DNA from: Brevundimonas sp. UBA2388
GTDB lineage: Bacteria; Pseudomonadota; Alphaproteobacteria; Caulobacterales; Caulobacteraceae
Direction of reading: 5' to 3'
Length of the DNA stretch: 24,267 bases
Assembly: GCA_002343425.1 (NCBI GenBank)
Contig: DDSO01000128.1
Location: forward strand, 47,072-71,338
A program made the position numbers and the translations under genes. This document shows positions 9,434 to 16,999 of the stretch, piece after piece (positions within the stretch are counted from its first letter, which is position 1; the number at the start of each line of letters is the position of its first letter). The notes below the pieces were generated by a model, which was given only the letters and a program-made list of their open reading frames with translations, had not been told where the DNA came from and searched no databases.

Positions 9434-9472
9434 CATTTCAGCTTTGAAACAATCGCCGGCGCCGTTGAAACA
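9434..9472. promoter_or_regulatory. Putative operator: TTTCA-N4-TGAAAC plus a second TGAAAC two helical turns away
   Basis: In the 121-bp divergent region, TTGAAACA occurs at 9444-9451 and again at 9465-9472, exactly 21 bp apart and in direct orientation. The first copy is also the right arm of an inverted repeat TTTCA-GCTT-TGAAA (9436-9449). Tandem half-sites spaced by whole helical turns are typical of OmpR-family regulators. The 19-bp element CATTTCAGCTTTGAAACAA (9434-9452) recurs at 23561-23579 with only two differences. An alternative reading for the plus strand is an ECF-type promoter: TGAAAC (9466-9471), 16 bp, CGTGGTC (9488-9494). Confidence 0.5.
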
Positions 9473-9530
9473 CTCCGGCAAGCGGGGCGTGGTCGAACAG
9501 AGGCCGCACAATAACGGGAGCCGACCGCTC

Positions 9531-10220
9531 ATGCTGACCCTGATCGCCCTTTCCGCCATCCTGACGCAGCAGACCCCGGCGCCGCCCGCGCCGCCCGAAA
9601 TCCACACGCGCGTCATGGTCATGGGCGCCGGTGGTCCAGGCGGGCTCGACAAGGACGGCGACGGCCATATCACGCGCGAGGAGTTCGCCGCGCCGCTGAA
9701 CGACCATTTCGCCCGCATGGACGCCAACAGCGACGGTCGCCTCTCGTCAGAGGAACTGTCCGCCGGTCACGGCGCCATGGGCGGTGGAGAGCATGACATC
9801 CGGATCATGCGCGGTCCGGGCGGTCCCGGCGAGCATGAGATCCGGGTCATTGGCGGTCCGGGCGGTCCGGGCGTCCGGCATTTCGAAATGCGCCGGACGC
9901 ATCCCGGCGGGGAGGGTGGCGGCCATGCGGAACATGCGGGTGACGGCGAGGCGCGGACCATGGTCTTCGTCGGCAGCCTGACCGGTCCGGGCGGCGAACG
10001 CGAGATCGTCATCCACGGCGGTCCGGGCGGACAGAACGATCTCGACACCGACAACGACGGCAAGATCAGCGAAGCCGAGTTCAGCGCGCCCCTGCGGGAG
10101 GCCTTCGCCCGGATGGACGCCGATCGCTCGGGCTTCATTGAGGCGGGCGAGCGGGGCTCCGGCCACGGCTCCGAGGTCTTCGTTCACCGCATCGAAACGC
10201 GACAGAATGATGAAGACTGA
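9531..10220 (+). CDS. EF-hand calcium-binding protein with Gly-Pro repeats
   Basis: 229-aa protein, probably exported. The N-terminus MLTLIALSAILTQQTPAPPAPP is a short hydrophobic stretch without basic residues, so signal-peptide status is uncertain. Four EF-hand loops are visible as two pairs: DKDGDGHITREEF (40-52) with DANSDGRLSSEEL (64-76), and DTDNDGKISEAEF (172-184) with DADRSGFIEAGER (196-208). The first three have good calcium-ligand spacing. The fourth is weaker, with Arg at loop position 4 and Ser at position 5. Between the pairs lies a roughly 90-residue low-complexity region of GPGGPGEHEIRV-type repeats rich in Gly, His, Arg and Glu. It is divergent from the two-component operon and 54 bp upstream of an S41 peptidase gene. 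A calcium buffering or sensing role in the envelope is inferred. Confidence 0.85.
   Translation: MLTLIALSAILTQQTPAPPAPPEIHTRVMVMGAGGPGGLDKDGDGHITREEFAAPLNDHFARMDANSDGRLSSEELSAGHGAMGGGEHDIRIMRGPGGPGEHEIRVIGGPGGPGVRHFEMRRTHPGGEGGGHAEHAGDGEARTMVFVGSLTGPGGEREIVIHGGPGGQNDLDTDNDGKISEAEFSAPLREAFARMDADRSGFIEAGERGSGHGSEVFVHRIETRQNDED
9789..9872 (+). repeat. Two tandem 42-bp repeats inside the EF-hand gene
   Basis: The unit beginning GAGCATGA and ending in GGTCC-type triplets occurs at 9789-9830 and 9831-9872. It encodes EHDIRIMRGPGGPG and EHEIRVIGGPGGPG. A degenerate third copy of the theme (GPGGEREIVIHGGPGG) lies near 9984-10030. The repeats preserve the reading frame and probably expand or contract between strains. 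Confidence 0.85.
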
Positions 10221-10274
10221 TCCGTCTGCGACTTCGTGAGTTGAAAGACAGGATGGGCGCCTTCTAATGGCGCC

Positions 10275-11549
10275 GTGAATTACCGTCGTATTCTCCGGAT
10301 TTTGACTGCATCGGCGGCGATGAGCCTTGCGCTCATCGCCGCTCCGGCGTTCGCGGCTGATCCCGGATCCGGGGCCGGCGCGCCCCCGGCGGCCTCCGCG
10401 ACGCTCGACCCCGAGCGCGCGCGGATGAACCAGCGGGTCTTCGACCGTGTCTGGAACGAGGTGAGAAGCCAGTACTACGACCCCGACCTGCATGGGGTGG
10501 ATTGGATCGCCGCCCGTCGCACCTGGCGGCCAGTCGCGCTGACGGCGCCGGACGACCGGACCCTGTATCGCGCGCTCGGCGGCATGCTCGATCTGCTGGA
10601 CGATGATCACGCCGGCGCGGCGCCGCCTGCCGTGGCTCGACGCCAGGATACCCTGCGTCAGCGTCGGCCCGCCATCGGCGTGTCCCTGAGGCCCGAGCCC
10701 TCGGGCGACCTCTATGTGATCGAACAGGTCCGGCCCGGTTCGCCCGCCGCCGAGGCCGGGGTGGCCGTTGGCTGGCGGCTGGTCACAGGCGACGGCGCGC
10801 TCTGGACGCCGGAGCAGGACATCGCGGAGGGGCACCCCGTGACCCTGTCGCTGATCGACGGCGAGGGCGCCGCCCGCCCCTTGACCCTGATCCCCCGCAT
10901 GATGGAGCCGTCGCCGGCCTTCGTCGCCGACCGCTCGCGTCCGGGGGTTCTGGTGTTGACCGTGGACGGCTTCGAACTGGGGCTGGGCCGCTGGATGGGC
11001 GAGCAGCTCGAAGACCTGCCGCCGGATACCGACGTCGTCATCGACCTGCGCGGCAATCCCGGCGGCCGGCTGGCCGAGGCCGATGCCGTGCTCAGCTGTT
11101 TCCTCCCGCGCGATCGCCTGTGGGCCGCCCGCACGGGCCGCTCGGGGCGCCGCGTTGAGCTGAGGACCGCCGGCGGTTGCGGTGATCTGGCCGAGCCGGT
11201 CGGGAACGACGTGGCCGTCCTCGTCGACGCCAACAGCCGCAGCGCCGCCGAATTGACCCCGGCCGCCCTGCAGGAGGCGCGGCGCGCGGTCGTGGTCGGC
11301 GCGCCGACGGCGGGCGCGGTTCTGATCTCGCAGGAGACCCGCCTGCCCGACGGCGGAAGGCTGAGTCTGAGCCGCGCCGACTTCATCACGTCGGGTGGGG
11401 TTCGGCTGGAAAAGCGCGGCGTGACACCTGATGTTGCCGCCGAACAGACGCTGGAAGACAGGCGCGCCGGCCGCGATCCGGGGCTGGAAGCGGCGATGGC
11501 TGCGCTGGCCGGCGCGGACCAGGCGCGCGTCGCCTCGCCAGGGCACTGA
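10275..11549 (+). CDS. Secreted S41-family peptidase with PDZ domain (tricorn-like), copy 1
   Basis: 424-aa predicted periplasmic serine peptidase. The signal peptide ends APAFAAD (about residue 28). The N-terminal helical domain includes VWNEVRSQYYDPDLHGVDW and LLDDDHAGA with the presumed catalytic His112. A PDZ-like segment (GVSLRPEPSGDLYVIEQVRPGSPAAEAGVAVGW) covers about 134-170. The core has VVIDLRGNPGGRLAEA, the nucleophile region NSRSAAELTPAAL (Ser323 preferred) and VVVGAPTAGAVL where processing peptidases carry a Lys. GVTPDV near the end is typical of the fold. The start is a GTG. A nearby ATG at 10266 hits a stop after three codons, and an internal ATG at 10320 is a weaker alternative. 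It lies 54 bp after the EF-hand gene on the same strand. Confidence 0.86.
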   Translation: MNYRRILRILTASAAMSLALIAAPAFAADPGSGAGAPPAASATLDPERARMNQRVFDRVWNEVRSQYYDPDLHGVDWIAARRTWRPVALTAPDDRTLYRALGGMLDLLDDDHAGAAPPAVARRQDTLRQRRPAIGVSLRPEPSGDLYVIEQVRPGSPAAEAGVAVGWRLVTGDGALWTPEQDIAEGHPVTLSLIDGEGAARPLTLIPRMMEPSPAFVADRSRPGVLVLTVDGFELGLGRWMGEQLEDLPPDTDVVIDLRGNPGGRLAEADAVLSCFLPRDRLWAARTGRSGRRVELRTAGGCGDLAEPVGNDVAVLVDANSRSAAELTPAALQEARRAVVVGAPTAGAVLISQETRLPDGGRLSLSRADFITSGGVRLEKRGVTPDVAAEQTLEDRRAGRDPGLEAAMAALAGADQARVASPGH

Positions 11550-11661
11550 AACGGCGCGCGACGATCCCGGCTCCGCTTCCGAGTTCCGCGCCACGCACCG
11601 GTACCTTGTCCTCGGACGGCGCGGGCTGGCCCGGGGCGCACGATCAGGCTAGTCTCGGCGC

Positions 11662-12912
11662 ATGAGAGATATAGTGTCTGTTTTCAGTACTTTACGGCGT
11701 CTCGGAGCCGTTGCCGGCGCGGCCGTTCTGTTAACGGGATGCCAGAGCTTTCTTCCATACGACGATGACGCCCGGATACCGACCCCGGTGCAGGTGGAGG
11801 ACGGCTCGGCTGCGCGCGAGGCGCTGAACGCACGGGTATATGATTCCGCTGTGCGCTGGGTAGGGCTGCGATTTTACAAGCGGGATTTCGGGGGAATCGA
11901 CTGGGCGGGCGAGGCCGCCGCCCGTCGTGAAGCGGCCCTCGTGCAGCCGACGGAGGGCGATTTTTACAGGGCGCTGAACGAGACCCTCGACCTGCTCGGC
12001 GACCGACATACGACCGCGTTGACGCCGACGCGCCATCGTGAACGCACGCTGGCCCGCCTCGAGCCCACGCCCAATCTCGGGTTCAGCATGCGGCGCATCG
12101 ATGACCAGCTCATCGTCACTTCAATCCGGCCCGGCGGCCCCGCCGATCTGGCGGGGGTGCAACTCGGCTGGCGCGCCGACCGGTTGAACGGAGAGCCCGT
12201 GTCTGTGACTTCGTCCCTGGACAAGACTCTCGATGTCCAGGTGGTTGTCTTCACCGACGGACAGGACGTCGAGCACGAGGTGAGGATCCCGGTCGTCCCC
12301 CTGCCGCCCTATCTCGGCGACGCCGTGCGGCGGCCCGATGGCGTCCTCGTGCTGTCGTTCGACTATTTCGCGCCAGCGACACGGCGCTGGTTCGACGACC
12401 AGATGCGCGCCGCCGCAGCTGACCCGCCCAAGGGGATCGTCATCGATCTCCGCGACAATCCCGGTGGTTTCATCGACGATGTCGGGCGGACGCTGGCCCA
12501 TTTCTTCCCGGATCGCCAACCCTATGCTTGGGTAGACTTCGGCTACGTGCCGCGTTTCCCCTACCGGACCCGGCCGCCCCGCGACGTCTGGACGGGACCC
12601 GTCGCTGTCGTCATCGGGGACGGCTCCGCCAGCGGCGCCGAGGTCTTCGCCGCGACCTTCCAGGAGACCGGCCGCGGTCCCGTCTTCGGCCTGAGATCGA
12701 TGGGGGCGGTCGTCGCCTCGCGCGACCTTCTGCTGCCGGATGGGGGCGAACTGAGCATCGGCATGCGAAGCTTCCGCTCCGGCGCCGGCGCTGTGCTGGA
12801 GGGCGTCGGCGTCACCCCGGACCATGAGATCCAGTTCCGCGCCGACGAGCTGCGCCAGGGGCGGGATGCGATGATCGAGGCCGCCGCCGAGGCGGTTCTG
12901 GCGCGGCCCTGA
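11662..12912 (+). CDS. S41-family peptidase lipoprotein with PDZ domain, copy 2
   Basis: 416-aa relative of the preceding gene, but membrane-anchored. MRDIVSVFSTLRRLGAVAGAAVLLTGC has a basic N-region, a hydrophobic stretch and the lipobox LTGC with Cys27. The order of elements matches copy 1: VRWVGLRFYKRDFGGIDWAGEAAARREA, LLGDRHTTAL (His116), PDZ-like NLGFSMRRIDDQLIVTSIRPGGPADLAGVQLGW, IDLRDNPGGFIDD, IGDGSASGAEVFAATF (Ser324 preferred) and FGLRSMGAVV where a Lys would sit in C-terminal processing peptidases. GVTPDHEIQ closes the fold. The first ~60 bp are less GC-rich than the neighbours. A gap of 112 bp separates it from copy 1, so it may have its own promoter. It converges on purT with 4 bp between the stop codons. 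Confidence 0.86.
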   Translation: MRDIVSVFSTLRRLGAVAGAAVLLTGCQSFLPYDDDARIPTPVQVEDGSAAREALNARVYDSAVRWVGLRFYKRDFGGIDWAGEAAARREAALVQPTEGDFYRALNETLDLLGDRHTTALTPTRHRERTLARLEPTPNLGFSMRRIDDQLIVTSIRPGGPADLAGVQLGWRADRLNGEPVSVTSSLDKTLDVQVVVFTDGQDVEHEVRIPVVPLPPYLGDAVRRPDGVLVLSFDYFAPATRRWFDDQMRAAAADPPKGIVIDLRDNPGGFIDDVGRTLAHFFPDRQPYAWVDFGYVPRFPYRTRPPRDVWTGPVAVVIGDGSASGAEVFAATFQETGRGPVFGLRSMGAVVASRDLLLPDGGELSIGMRSFRSGAGAVLEGVGVTPDHEIQFRADELRQGRDAMIEAAAEAVLARP

Positions 12913-12916
12913 TCGA

Positions 12917-14110
12917 TCAGCCCCGGACGGGCCGCACCCTCGACGCCGCCTCGCGCGCCCGTTCGCGAGCCTGCTCCACGGTCTCGCCGCGCGCCGTGGC
13001 CACGCCCATGCGGCGGGTGACGAAGCTCTCGGGCTTGCCGAACAGGCGCAGGTCGGCGGTCGGGACAGACAGGGCCTCGGCTACGCCTTCGAAAGCGATC
13101 CCGACCGCATCCATGCCGCCGTAGATCACCGCGCTGGCGCCGATGTCGCGCTGGCTGACGTCGACGGGCAGGCCGAGGATGGCGCGGGCATGCAGGGCGA
13201 ACTCGGACTGGGTCTGGGTCGCCAGGGTCACCAGACCGGTGTCGTGCGGGCGGGGCGACACCTCCGAGAACCAGACCTGGTCCCCTTTCACGAACAGCTC
13301 GACCCCGAACACCCCGAGCCCCCCCAGCGCATCGGTGACCTTGCGGGCGATGTCCTGCGCGCTGGCCAGGGCGGCGGGAGTCATCGCCTGTGGCTGCCAG
13401 CTCTCGACATAGTCGCCCTTGACCTGACGATGGCCGATGGGGGCGCAGAAGTCGGTGCGGACGGCGCCGTCCCGCAGCGAACGGACGGTCAGCAGGGTGA
13501 TCTCGAAGTCGAAATCGATCCGGCCCTCGACGATCACCGTCGCAGTCTCGACCCGTCCGCCGGATTGCGCATAGGCCCAGGCGTTGGCGGCGTCCTCAAG
13601 GGCGTCGATCATCGACTGGCCCTTCCCCGACGACGACATCACCGGCTTGATGAAGACCGGCAGTCCGATCCGCTGCGCGGCATCGGCCAGTTCGGCGGCG
13701 GACGTTGCGAAGGCATAGGGGCTGGTTGGCAGGCCCAGTTCCTCGGCCGCCAGCCGGCGGATGCCCTCGCGGTTCATGGTCAGCTGGGTGGCGCGCGCGG
13801 TGGGGATGATGGTGGCCAGACCGGCCGCCTCGATCTGCGCCAGCACCTCGGTGGCGATGGCTTCGATCTCCGGCACGATGATGTGCGGAGCCTCGGCCAT
13901 GATAACGCCGTTCAGCACCTGAGGATCGGTCATCGGAATGACATGGCTGCGGTGCGCCACCTGCATGGCCGGGGCGTTCGGATAGCGGTCGACCGCGATC
14001 ACCTCGGCGCCGAGACGTTGCAGCTCGATGGCCACCTCCTTGCCCAACTCCCCGGCACCGAGAAGCATGACGCGGACGGCGCTGTCGGAGAGGGGGGTGC
14101 CGAGGCGCAT
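12917..14110 (-). CDS. purT: Formate-dependent phosphoribosylglycinamide formyltransferase PurT
   Basis: ATP-grasp enzyme that formylates GAR with formate and ATP, the folate-independent third step of purine synthesis. The 397-aa length is as expected. The N-terminal pre-ATP-grasp motif is [21 protein letters not shown], followed by [19 protein letters not shown]. The ATP-grasp core shows [48 protein letters not shown] and [28 protein letters not shown], which distinguish PurT from PurK. The ATG (14110) follows the tkt stop after 2 bases, so it is co-transcribed with tkt. The stop codons of purT and the convergent S41 gene lie within one perfect 12-bp palindrome (12909-12920). Confidence 0.95.
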   Translation of the reverse strand: MRLGTPLSDSAVRVMLLGAGELGKEVAIELQRLGAEVIAVDRYPNAPAMQVAHRSHVIPMTDPQVLNGVIMAEAPHIIVPEIEAIATEVLAQIEAAGLATIIPTARATQLTMNREGIRRLAAEELGLPTSPYAFATSAAELADAAQRIGLPVFIKPVMSSSGKGQSMIDALEDAANAWAYAQSGGRVETATVIVEGRIDFDFEITLLTVRSLRDGAVRTDFCAPIGHRQVKGDYVESWQPQAMTPAALASAQDIARKVTDALGGLGVFGVELFVKGDQVWFSEVSPRPHDTGLVTLATQTQSEFALHARAILGLPVDVSQRDIGASAVIYGGMDAVGIAFEGVAEALSVPTADLRLFGKPESFVTRRMGVATARGETVEQARERAREAASRVRPVRG

Positions 14111-14112
14111 GG

Positions 14113-16107
14113 TCAGAGCCGGGCCTTCACGGCCGCGACCACCGCATCCGTGGTGATCCCGAACTTCTCGTACAGCACCTCTGCCGGGGCGCTGGCCCCG
14201 AAGCCGGTCATGCCGACGAAGGCGCCGTCCTCGCCGATGAACCGTTCCCAGCCCTGCTGGATGGCGGCCTCGACGGCGACGCGGACCGTGCCGCGGCCGA
14301 TGACCGCGGCCTGGTACTTGGCGTCCTGCTGGAAGAAGAGCTCGAAGCACGGGACCGAGACGACGCGGGTCGGCGTGCCTTCGGCCTCCAGCACATCGGC
14401 GGCGGCCAGCGCGAGCGCCAGTTCCGTGCCCGTGCCGAACAGGGTGACCTTGGCCGTCCCCTTCGCCGCGCGGATTTCATAGGCGCCCTTGGCCGACAGG
14501 TTGCCGTCCGAGGCCACGGTGCGCACCGCGGGGGTCTTCTGGCGCGACAGGGCCAGGGCCGACGGCGCGGACTTGTGCTCCAGCGCCGCCTGCCAGCACT
14601 CCATGGCCTCGACCGTGTCGGCCGGGCGGAAGACCAGCAGGTTGGGGATGGCGCGGAGGGCGGCCAGATGTTCGACCGGCTGGTGCGTCGGGCCGTCCTC
14701 GCCGAGACCGATGGAGTCGTGGGTCAGCACATGGATCGCCCGCACGCCCATCAGGGCGCCGAGGCGAATCGCCGGGCGGCTGTAGTCCGAGAACACCATG
14801 AAGGTGCCGCCGTAGGGGATGATCCCGCCGTGCAGCGCCATGCCGTTCATGGCTGCGGCCATGCCGAACTCGCGGATGCCCCAGTTGACGTAGCGGCCCT
14901 CATAGGTCGGGGCGTCGAAGATCGGCGTGCCCTTGACGAAGGTGTTGTTGGAGCCGGTCAGGTCGGCCGAGCCGCCGACCAGTTCGGGGATGGCCGCGAA
15001 CAGCTCATCCAGAGCCGCGCCCGAGGACTGGCGGGTCGCCTGTGCCGGCTTCGTCTCGACCAGTTCCGCGATCTTCGCGTTCAGGGCGTCGAAGGCGCCG
15101 GCGGGCAGGTCGCCCTTCATGGCCCGCGTGAAGTCTGCGGCCTGCGCAGAGGCGTTCAACCGGGCCTCCCAGGCCTTGCGCTCTTTCGCGCCGCGCTTGC
15201 CGACCTTCTTCCAGGCCTTATCGACAGCCTCGGGCAGTTCGAACGGTTCATGCGTCCATGACAGACCGAGACGGGTGGCCGCGATCTCGGCCGCGCCGAG
15301 GGCGGCTCCGTGGGTCTTGTGGCTGCCTTCCATGGTGGCGGCGCCGCGACCGATCTTCGTCTTGCAGGCGATCAGGGTCGGCTTGTCCTGCCGGGTCGCC
15401 CACTGCAGCGCCGACTTGATGGCCTTCATGTCGTGGCCGTCGACCGCCTTGACCGCCCAGCCGGCAGCCTTGAAGCGCGCCTTCTGGTCGGTGGCGTCCG
15501 ACAGGGATACCGCTCCGTCGATGGTGATGGCGTTGTCGTCCCACAGCACGGTCAGCTTGTTCAGCCGGTAGCGGCCGGCGAGGGCGATGGCCTCCTGCGA
15601 CACGCCTTCCATCAAACAGCCGTCGCCGGCGATAACCCAGGTGCGGTGGTCGACCAGGTCGGCGCCGTATTTGGCGGCGAGGTGCCGCTCGGCCATGGCG
15701 AAGCCGACGCTGTTGGCCAAGCCCTGACCCAGCGGGCCGGTGGTCGTTTCGACGCCCGGCATATGGCCGAACTCGGGGTGGCCCGCGGTCTTCGAGCCCC
15801 ACTGGCGGAAGTTGGACAGCTCTTCCTTGGTCGCGGCCTTGTAGCCGGTCAGGTGCAGCAGGCTATAGATCAGCATCGAGCCGTGGCCCGCCGACAGGAT
15901 GAAGCGATCCCGGTCGGCCCAGTCGGGGCGGCTCGCGTCGAACTTCAGAAACTTCGAGAACAGCACCGTCGCCACATCGGCCATGCCCATCGGCATGCCC
16001 GGATGGCCGCTCTTCGCCTTCTCGACCCCGTCCATGGACAGCACCCGGATGGCATCGGCCATCTGTTTGGGGGTGGCCTTTGCGGATACGGTTTTGGCGT
16101 CGGTCAC
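14113..16107 (-). CDS. tkt: Transketolase
   Basis: Thiamine-diphosphate enzyme of the pentose phosphate pathway that moves two-carbon units between ketoses and aldoses. It is 664 aa, full length. It starts at a GTG ([10 protein letters not shown]) preceded by AAAGG. Motifs are [54 protein letters not shown], the TPP-binding [16 protein letters not shown] to [51 protein letters not shown] (catalytic Glu) and [24 protein letters not shown]. purT follows directly. The gene is divergent from the DUF4164-zapA pair, and the 97-bp gap holds the promoter region and a 12-bp palindrome. Confidence 0.97.
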   Translation of the reverse strand: MTDAKTVSAKATPKQMADAIRVLSMDGVEKAKSGHPGMPMGMADVATVLFSKFLKFDASRPDWADRDRFILSAGHGSMLIYSLLHLTGYKAATKEELSNFRQWGSKTAGHPEFGHMPGVETTTGPLGQGLANSVGFAMAERHLAAKYGADLVDHRTWVIAGDGCLMEGVSQEAIALAGRYRLNKLTVLWDDNAITIDGAVSLSDATDQKARFKAAGWAVKAVDGHDMKAIKSALQWATRQDKPTLIACKTKIGRGAATMEGSHKTHGAALGAAEIAATRLGLSWTHEPFELPEAVDKAWKKVGKRGAKERKAWEARLNASAQAADFTRAMKGDLPAGAFDALNAKIAELVETKPAQATRQSSGAALDELFAAIPELVGGSADLTGSNNTFVKGTPIFDAPTYEGRYVNWGIREFGMAAAMNGMALHGGIIPYGGTFMVFSDYSRPAIRLGALMGVRAIHVLTHDSIGLGEDGPTHQPVEHLAALRAIPNLLVFRPADTVEAMECWQAALEHKSAPSALALSRQKTPAVRTVASDGNLSAKGAYEIRAAKGTAKVTLFGTGTELALALAAADVLEAEGTPTRVVSVPCFELFFQQDAKYQAAVIGRGTVRVAVEAAIQQGWERFIGEDGAFVGMTGFGASAPAEVLYEKFGITTDAVVAAVKARL

Positions 16108-16157
16108 GGTGGGACCTTTCGTCGGGAGGCGGAAAAAGGGAGGCGCGCCGCTTTACC

Positions 16158-16169
16158 CCGACGCGTCGG
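16158..16169. promoter_or_regulatory. Perfect 12-bp palindrome in the tkt / DUF4164-zapA divergent region
   Basis: CCGACGCGTCGG is a perfect palindrome near the middle of the 97-bp gap between two divergent genes, a good position for an operator. A GANTC site (GATTC, 16183-16187) lies 14 bp away. A TATAC-like element (16177-16181) could serve as a -10 on the plus strand. No regulator can be named, and in DNA this GC-rich a short palindrome may occur by chance. Confidence 0.3.
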
Positions 16170-16204
16170 CGGGTTCTATACGGATTCTGGAGGATATGAG
16201 CTGA

Positions 16205-16462
16205 ATGGACGCTGCATCGGCCGCCAAGGACCGGGTTGATCGCGCGCTGGCGCTGCTGGAACGCCGCCTGCTCGATCTCAAGAGCCGCGCGGCCGGAACC
16301 AGCCGCGTGCCGGACGACGACCTGTTCGCCCCGGAACCCTCGACCGAAACCGATCGCGCGCGAATCCATGAGCTGGAGGCGGCCGGCCGCGACGCCGCAG
16401 AGGCCCTGTCCCACGCCGCTGACGCCATCCGCGACAGTCTGGCCGAACAGGAGGCCCGCTGA
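16205..16462 (+). CDS. DUF4164 family small coiled-coil protein
   Basis: 85-aa protein of unknown function (MDAASAAKDRVDRALALLERRLLDLKSRA). It is Ala-, Arg- and Glu-rich and predicted helical with heptad-like spacing at both ends (residues 6-30 and 48-83). There is no signal peptide, so it is cytoplasmic. The ATG is preceded by GGAGG at a long distance. Its stop codon overlaps the zapA ATG by one base (TGATG), which couples the two genes. In alphaproteobacteria a DUF4164 gene commonly sits between tkt and zapA, and this position supports the assignment. A role in division together with ZapA is a reasonable guess only. Confidence 0.75.
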   Translation: MDAASAAKDRVDRALALLERRLLDLKSRAAGTSRVPDDDLFAPEPSTETDRARIHELEAAGRDAAEALSHAADAIRDSLAEQEAR

Positions 16463-16773
16463 TGGCGACGGTGACCGTCGAGATCAACGGCCGCCCCTAT
16501 GCCGTCGGTTGCGCCGACGGCCAGGAGGAGCGCGTCCGCATCCTGGCCAAACAATTCGACGGCCATGTCCGCCAGGTGGCGGGCGAGGTCGGCCACGTCG
16601 GCGACATTCGCCTGTTCCTCATGGCGGGGCTGATGCTGGCGGATGAGTTGCATGAGGTCCGACTCGGCAATCCGGTGACATCCCCGGTGGCCGCCGCTGC
16701 CTCAAGCGACGGCGTGGCCGAGGCGCTGAACGCCGTGGCCGCCCGGCTGGAGAAGATCGCACAGGGTCTCTGA
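16462..16773 (+). CDS. zapA: Cell division protein ZapA
   Basis: FtsZ-ring stabilising protein, 103 aa. The N-terminal globular part matches ZapA: VTVEINGRPYAVGCADGQEERVRILAKQFDGHV. A long helix follows with GDIRLFLMAGLMLADELHEVR. The C-terminal helix (SDGVAEALNAVAARLEKIAQGL) would form the dimeric coiled coil. It is translationally coupled to the DUF4164 gene. The next element downstream is the 6S RNA and then fau, the classical zapA-ssrS-fau order seen across proteobacteria. Confidence 0.9.
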   Translation: MATVTVEINGRPYAVGCADGQEERVRILAKQFDGHVRQVAGEVGHVGDIRLFLMAGLMLADELHEVRLGNPVTSPVAAAASSDGVAEALNAVAARLEKIAQGL

Positions 16774-16783
16774 CCCCCGGCCA

Positions 16784-16812
16784 TTGTTCCGCCCCGGCTT
16801 AGGGACTATCTT
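16784..16812 (+). promoter_or_regulatory. Sigma-70-type promoter of the 6S RNA
   Basis: TTGTTC (16784-16789), a 17-bp spacer and TATCTT (16807-16812) form a good housekeeping promoter starting 11 bp after the zapA stop codon. The expected transcription start, about 16818, coincides with the first base of the predicted closing stem of the 6S RNA, which supports both calls. Confidence 0.65.
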
Positions 16813-16817
16813 GCTCA

Positions 16818-16986
16818 GCGGCGGGTCCTGCTGCGGCTCTCGTCGAAGGCAACATTTCCTTGCGACCTTAATTCACTCAAAGGGAGCTGTCCCTGATCAG
16901 GCCCGTGGGCCTGGGCACACGGCGCCCACCTGGCTACCCAGGTCGAGAGGATTTAAACGCCCTTCACGGTTCTTGCGGCGCCGCCA
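16818..16986 (+). ncRNA. ssrS: 6S RNA (SsrS)
   Basis: Regulatory RNA that binds sigma-70 RNA polymerase. It fills the 226-bp gap between zapA and fau, the standard ssrS location. The ends pair as GCGGCG (16818-16823) with CGCCGC (16979-16984). Inside are a long imperfect duplex with a largely unpaired middle and a strongly structured apical part. That part includes a CAGGCCC/GGGCCTG hairpin and an ACCTGG/CCAGGT hairpin. The 3' part (ACGGTTCTTGCGGCGCC) looks like alphaproteobacterial 6S 3' ends as I recall them. Ends are approximate, based on the promoter and the closing stem. The RNA probably reads on into fau. Confidence 0.8.
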
Positions 16987-16999
16987 ACCTCATTTCCCC

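Noticed and set aside
9466..9494. ECF-sigma-type promoter TGAAAC-16 bp-CGTGGTC upstream of the EF-hand gene
   Set aside because: It matches a general ECF consensus, but the equivalent spacing at the aspartyl protease site gives GTTCTC, which does not fit, and no ECF sigma gene is nearby. Kept only as an alternative to the regulator-operator reading.
12909..12920. Palindrome CTGATCGATCAG between the S41 lipoprotein gene and purT as a terminator or operator
   Set aside because: It is formed by the two facing stop codons with 4 bp between them, is too short to be a stable terminator, and is not near a promoter.
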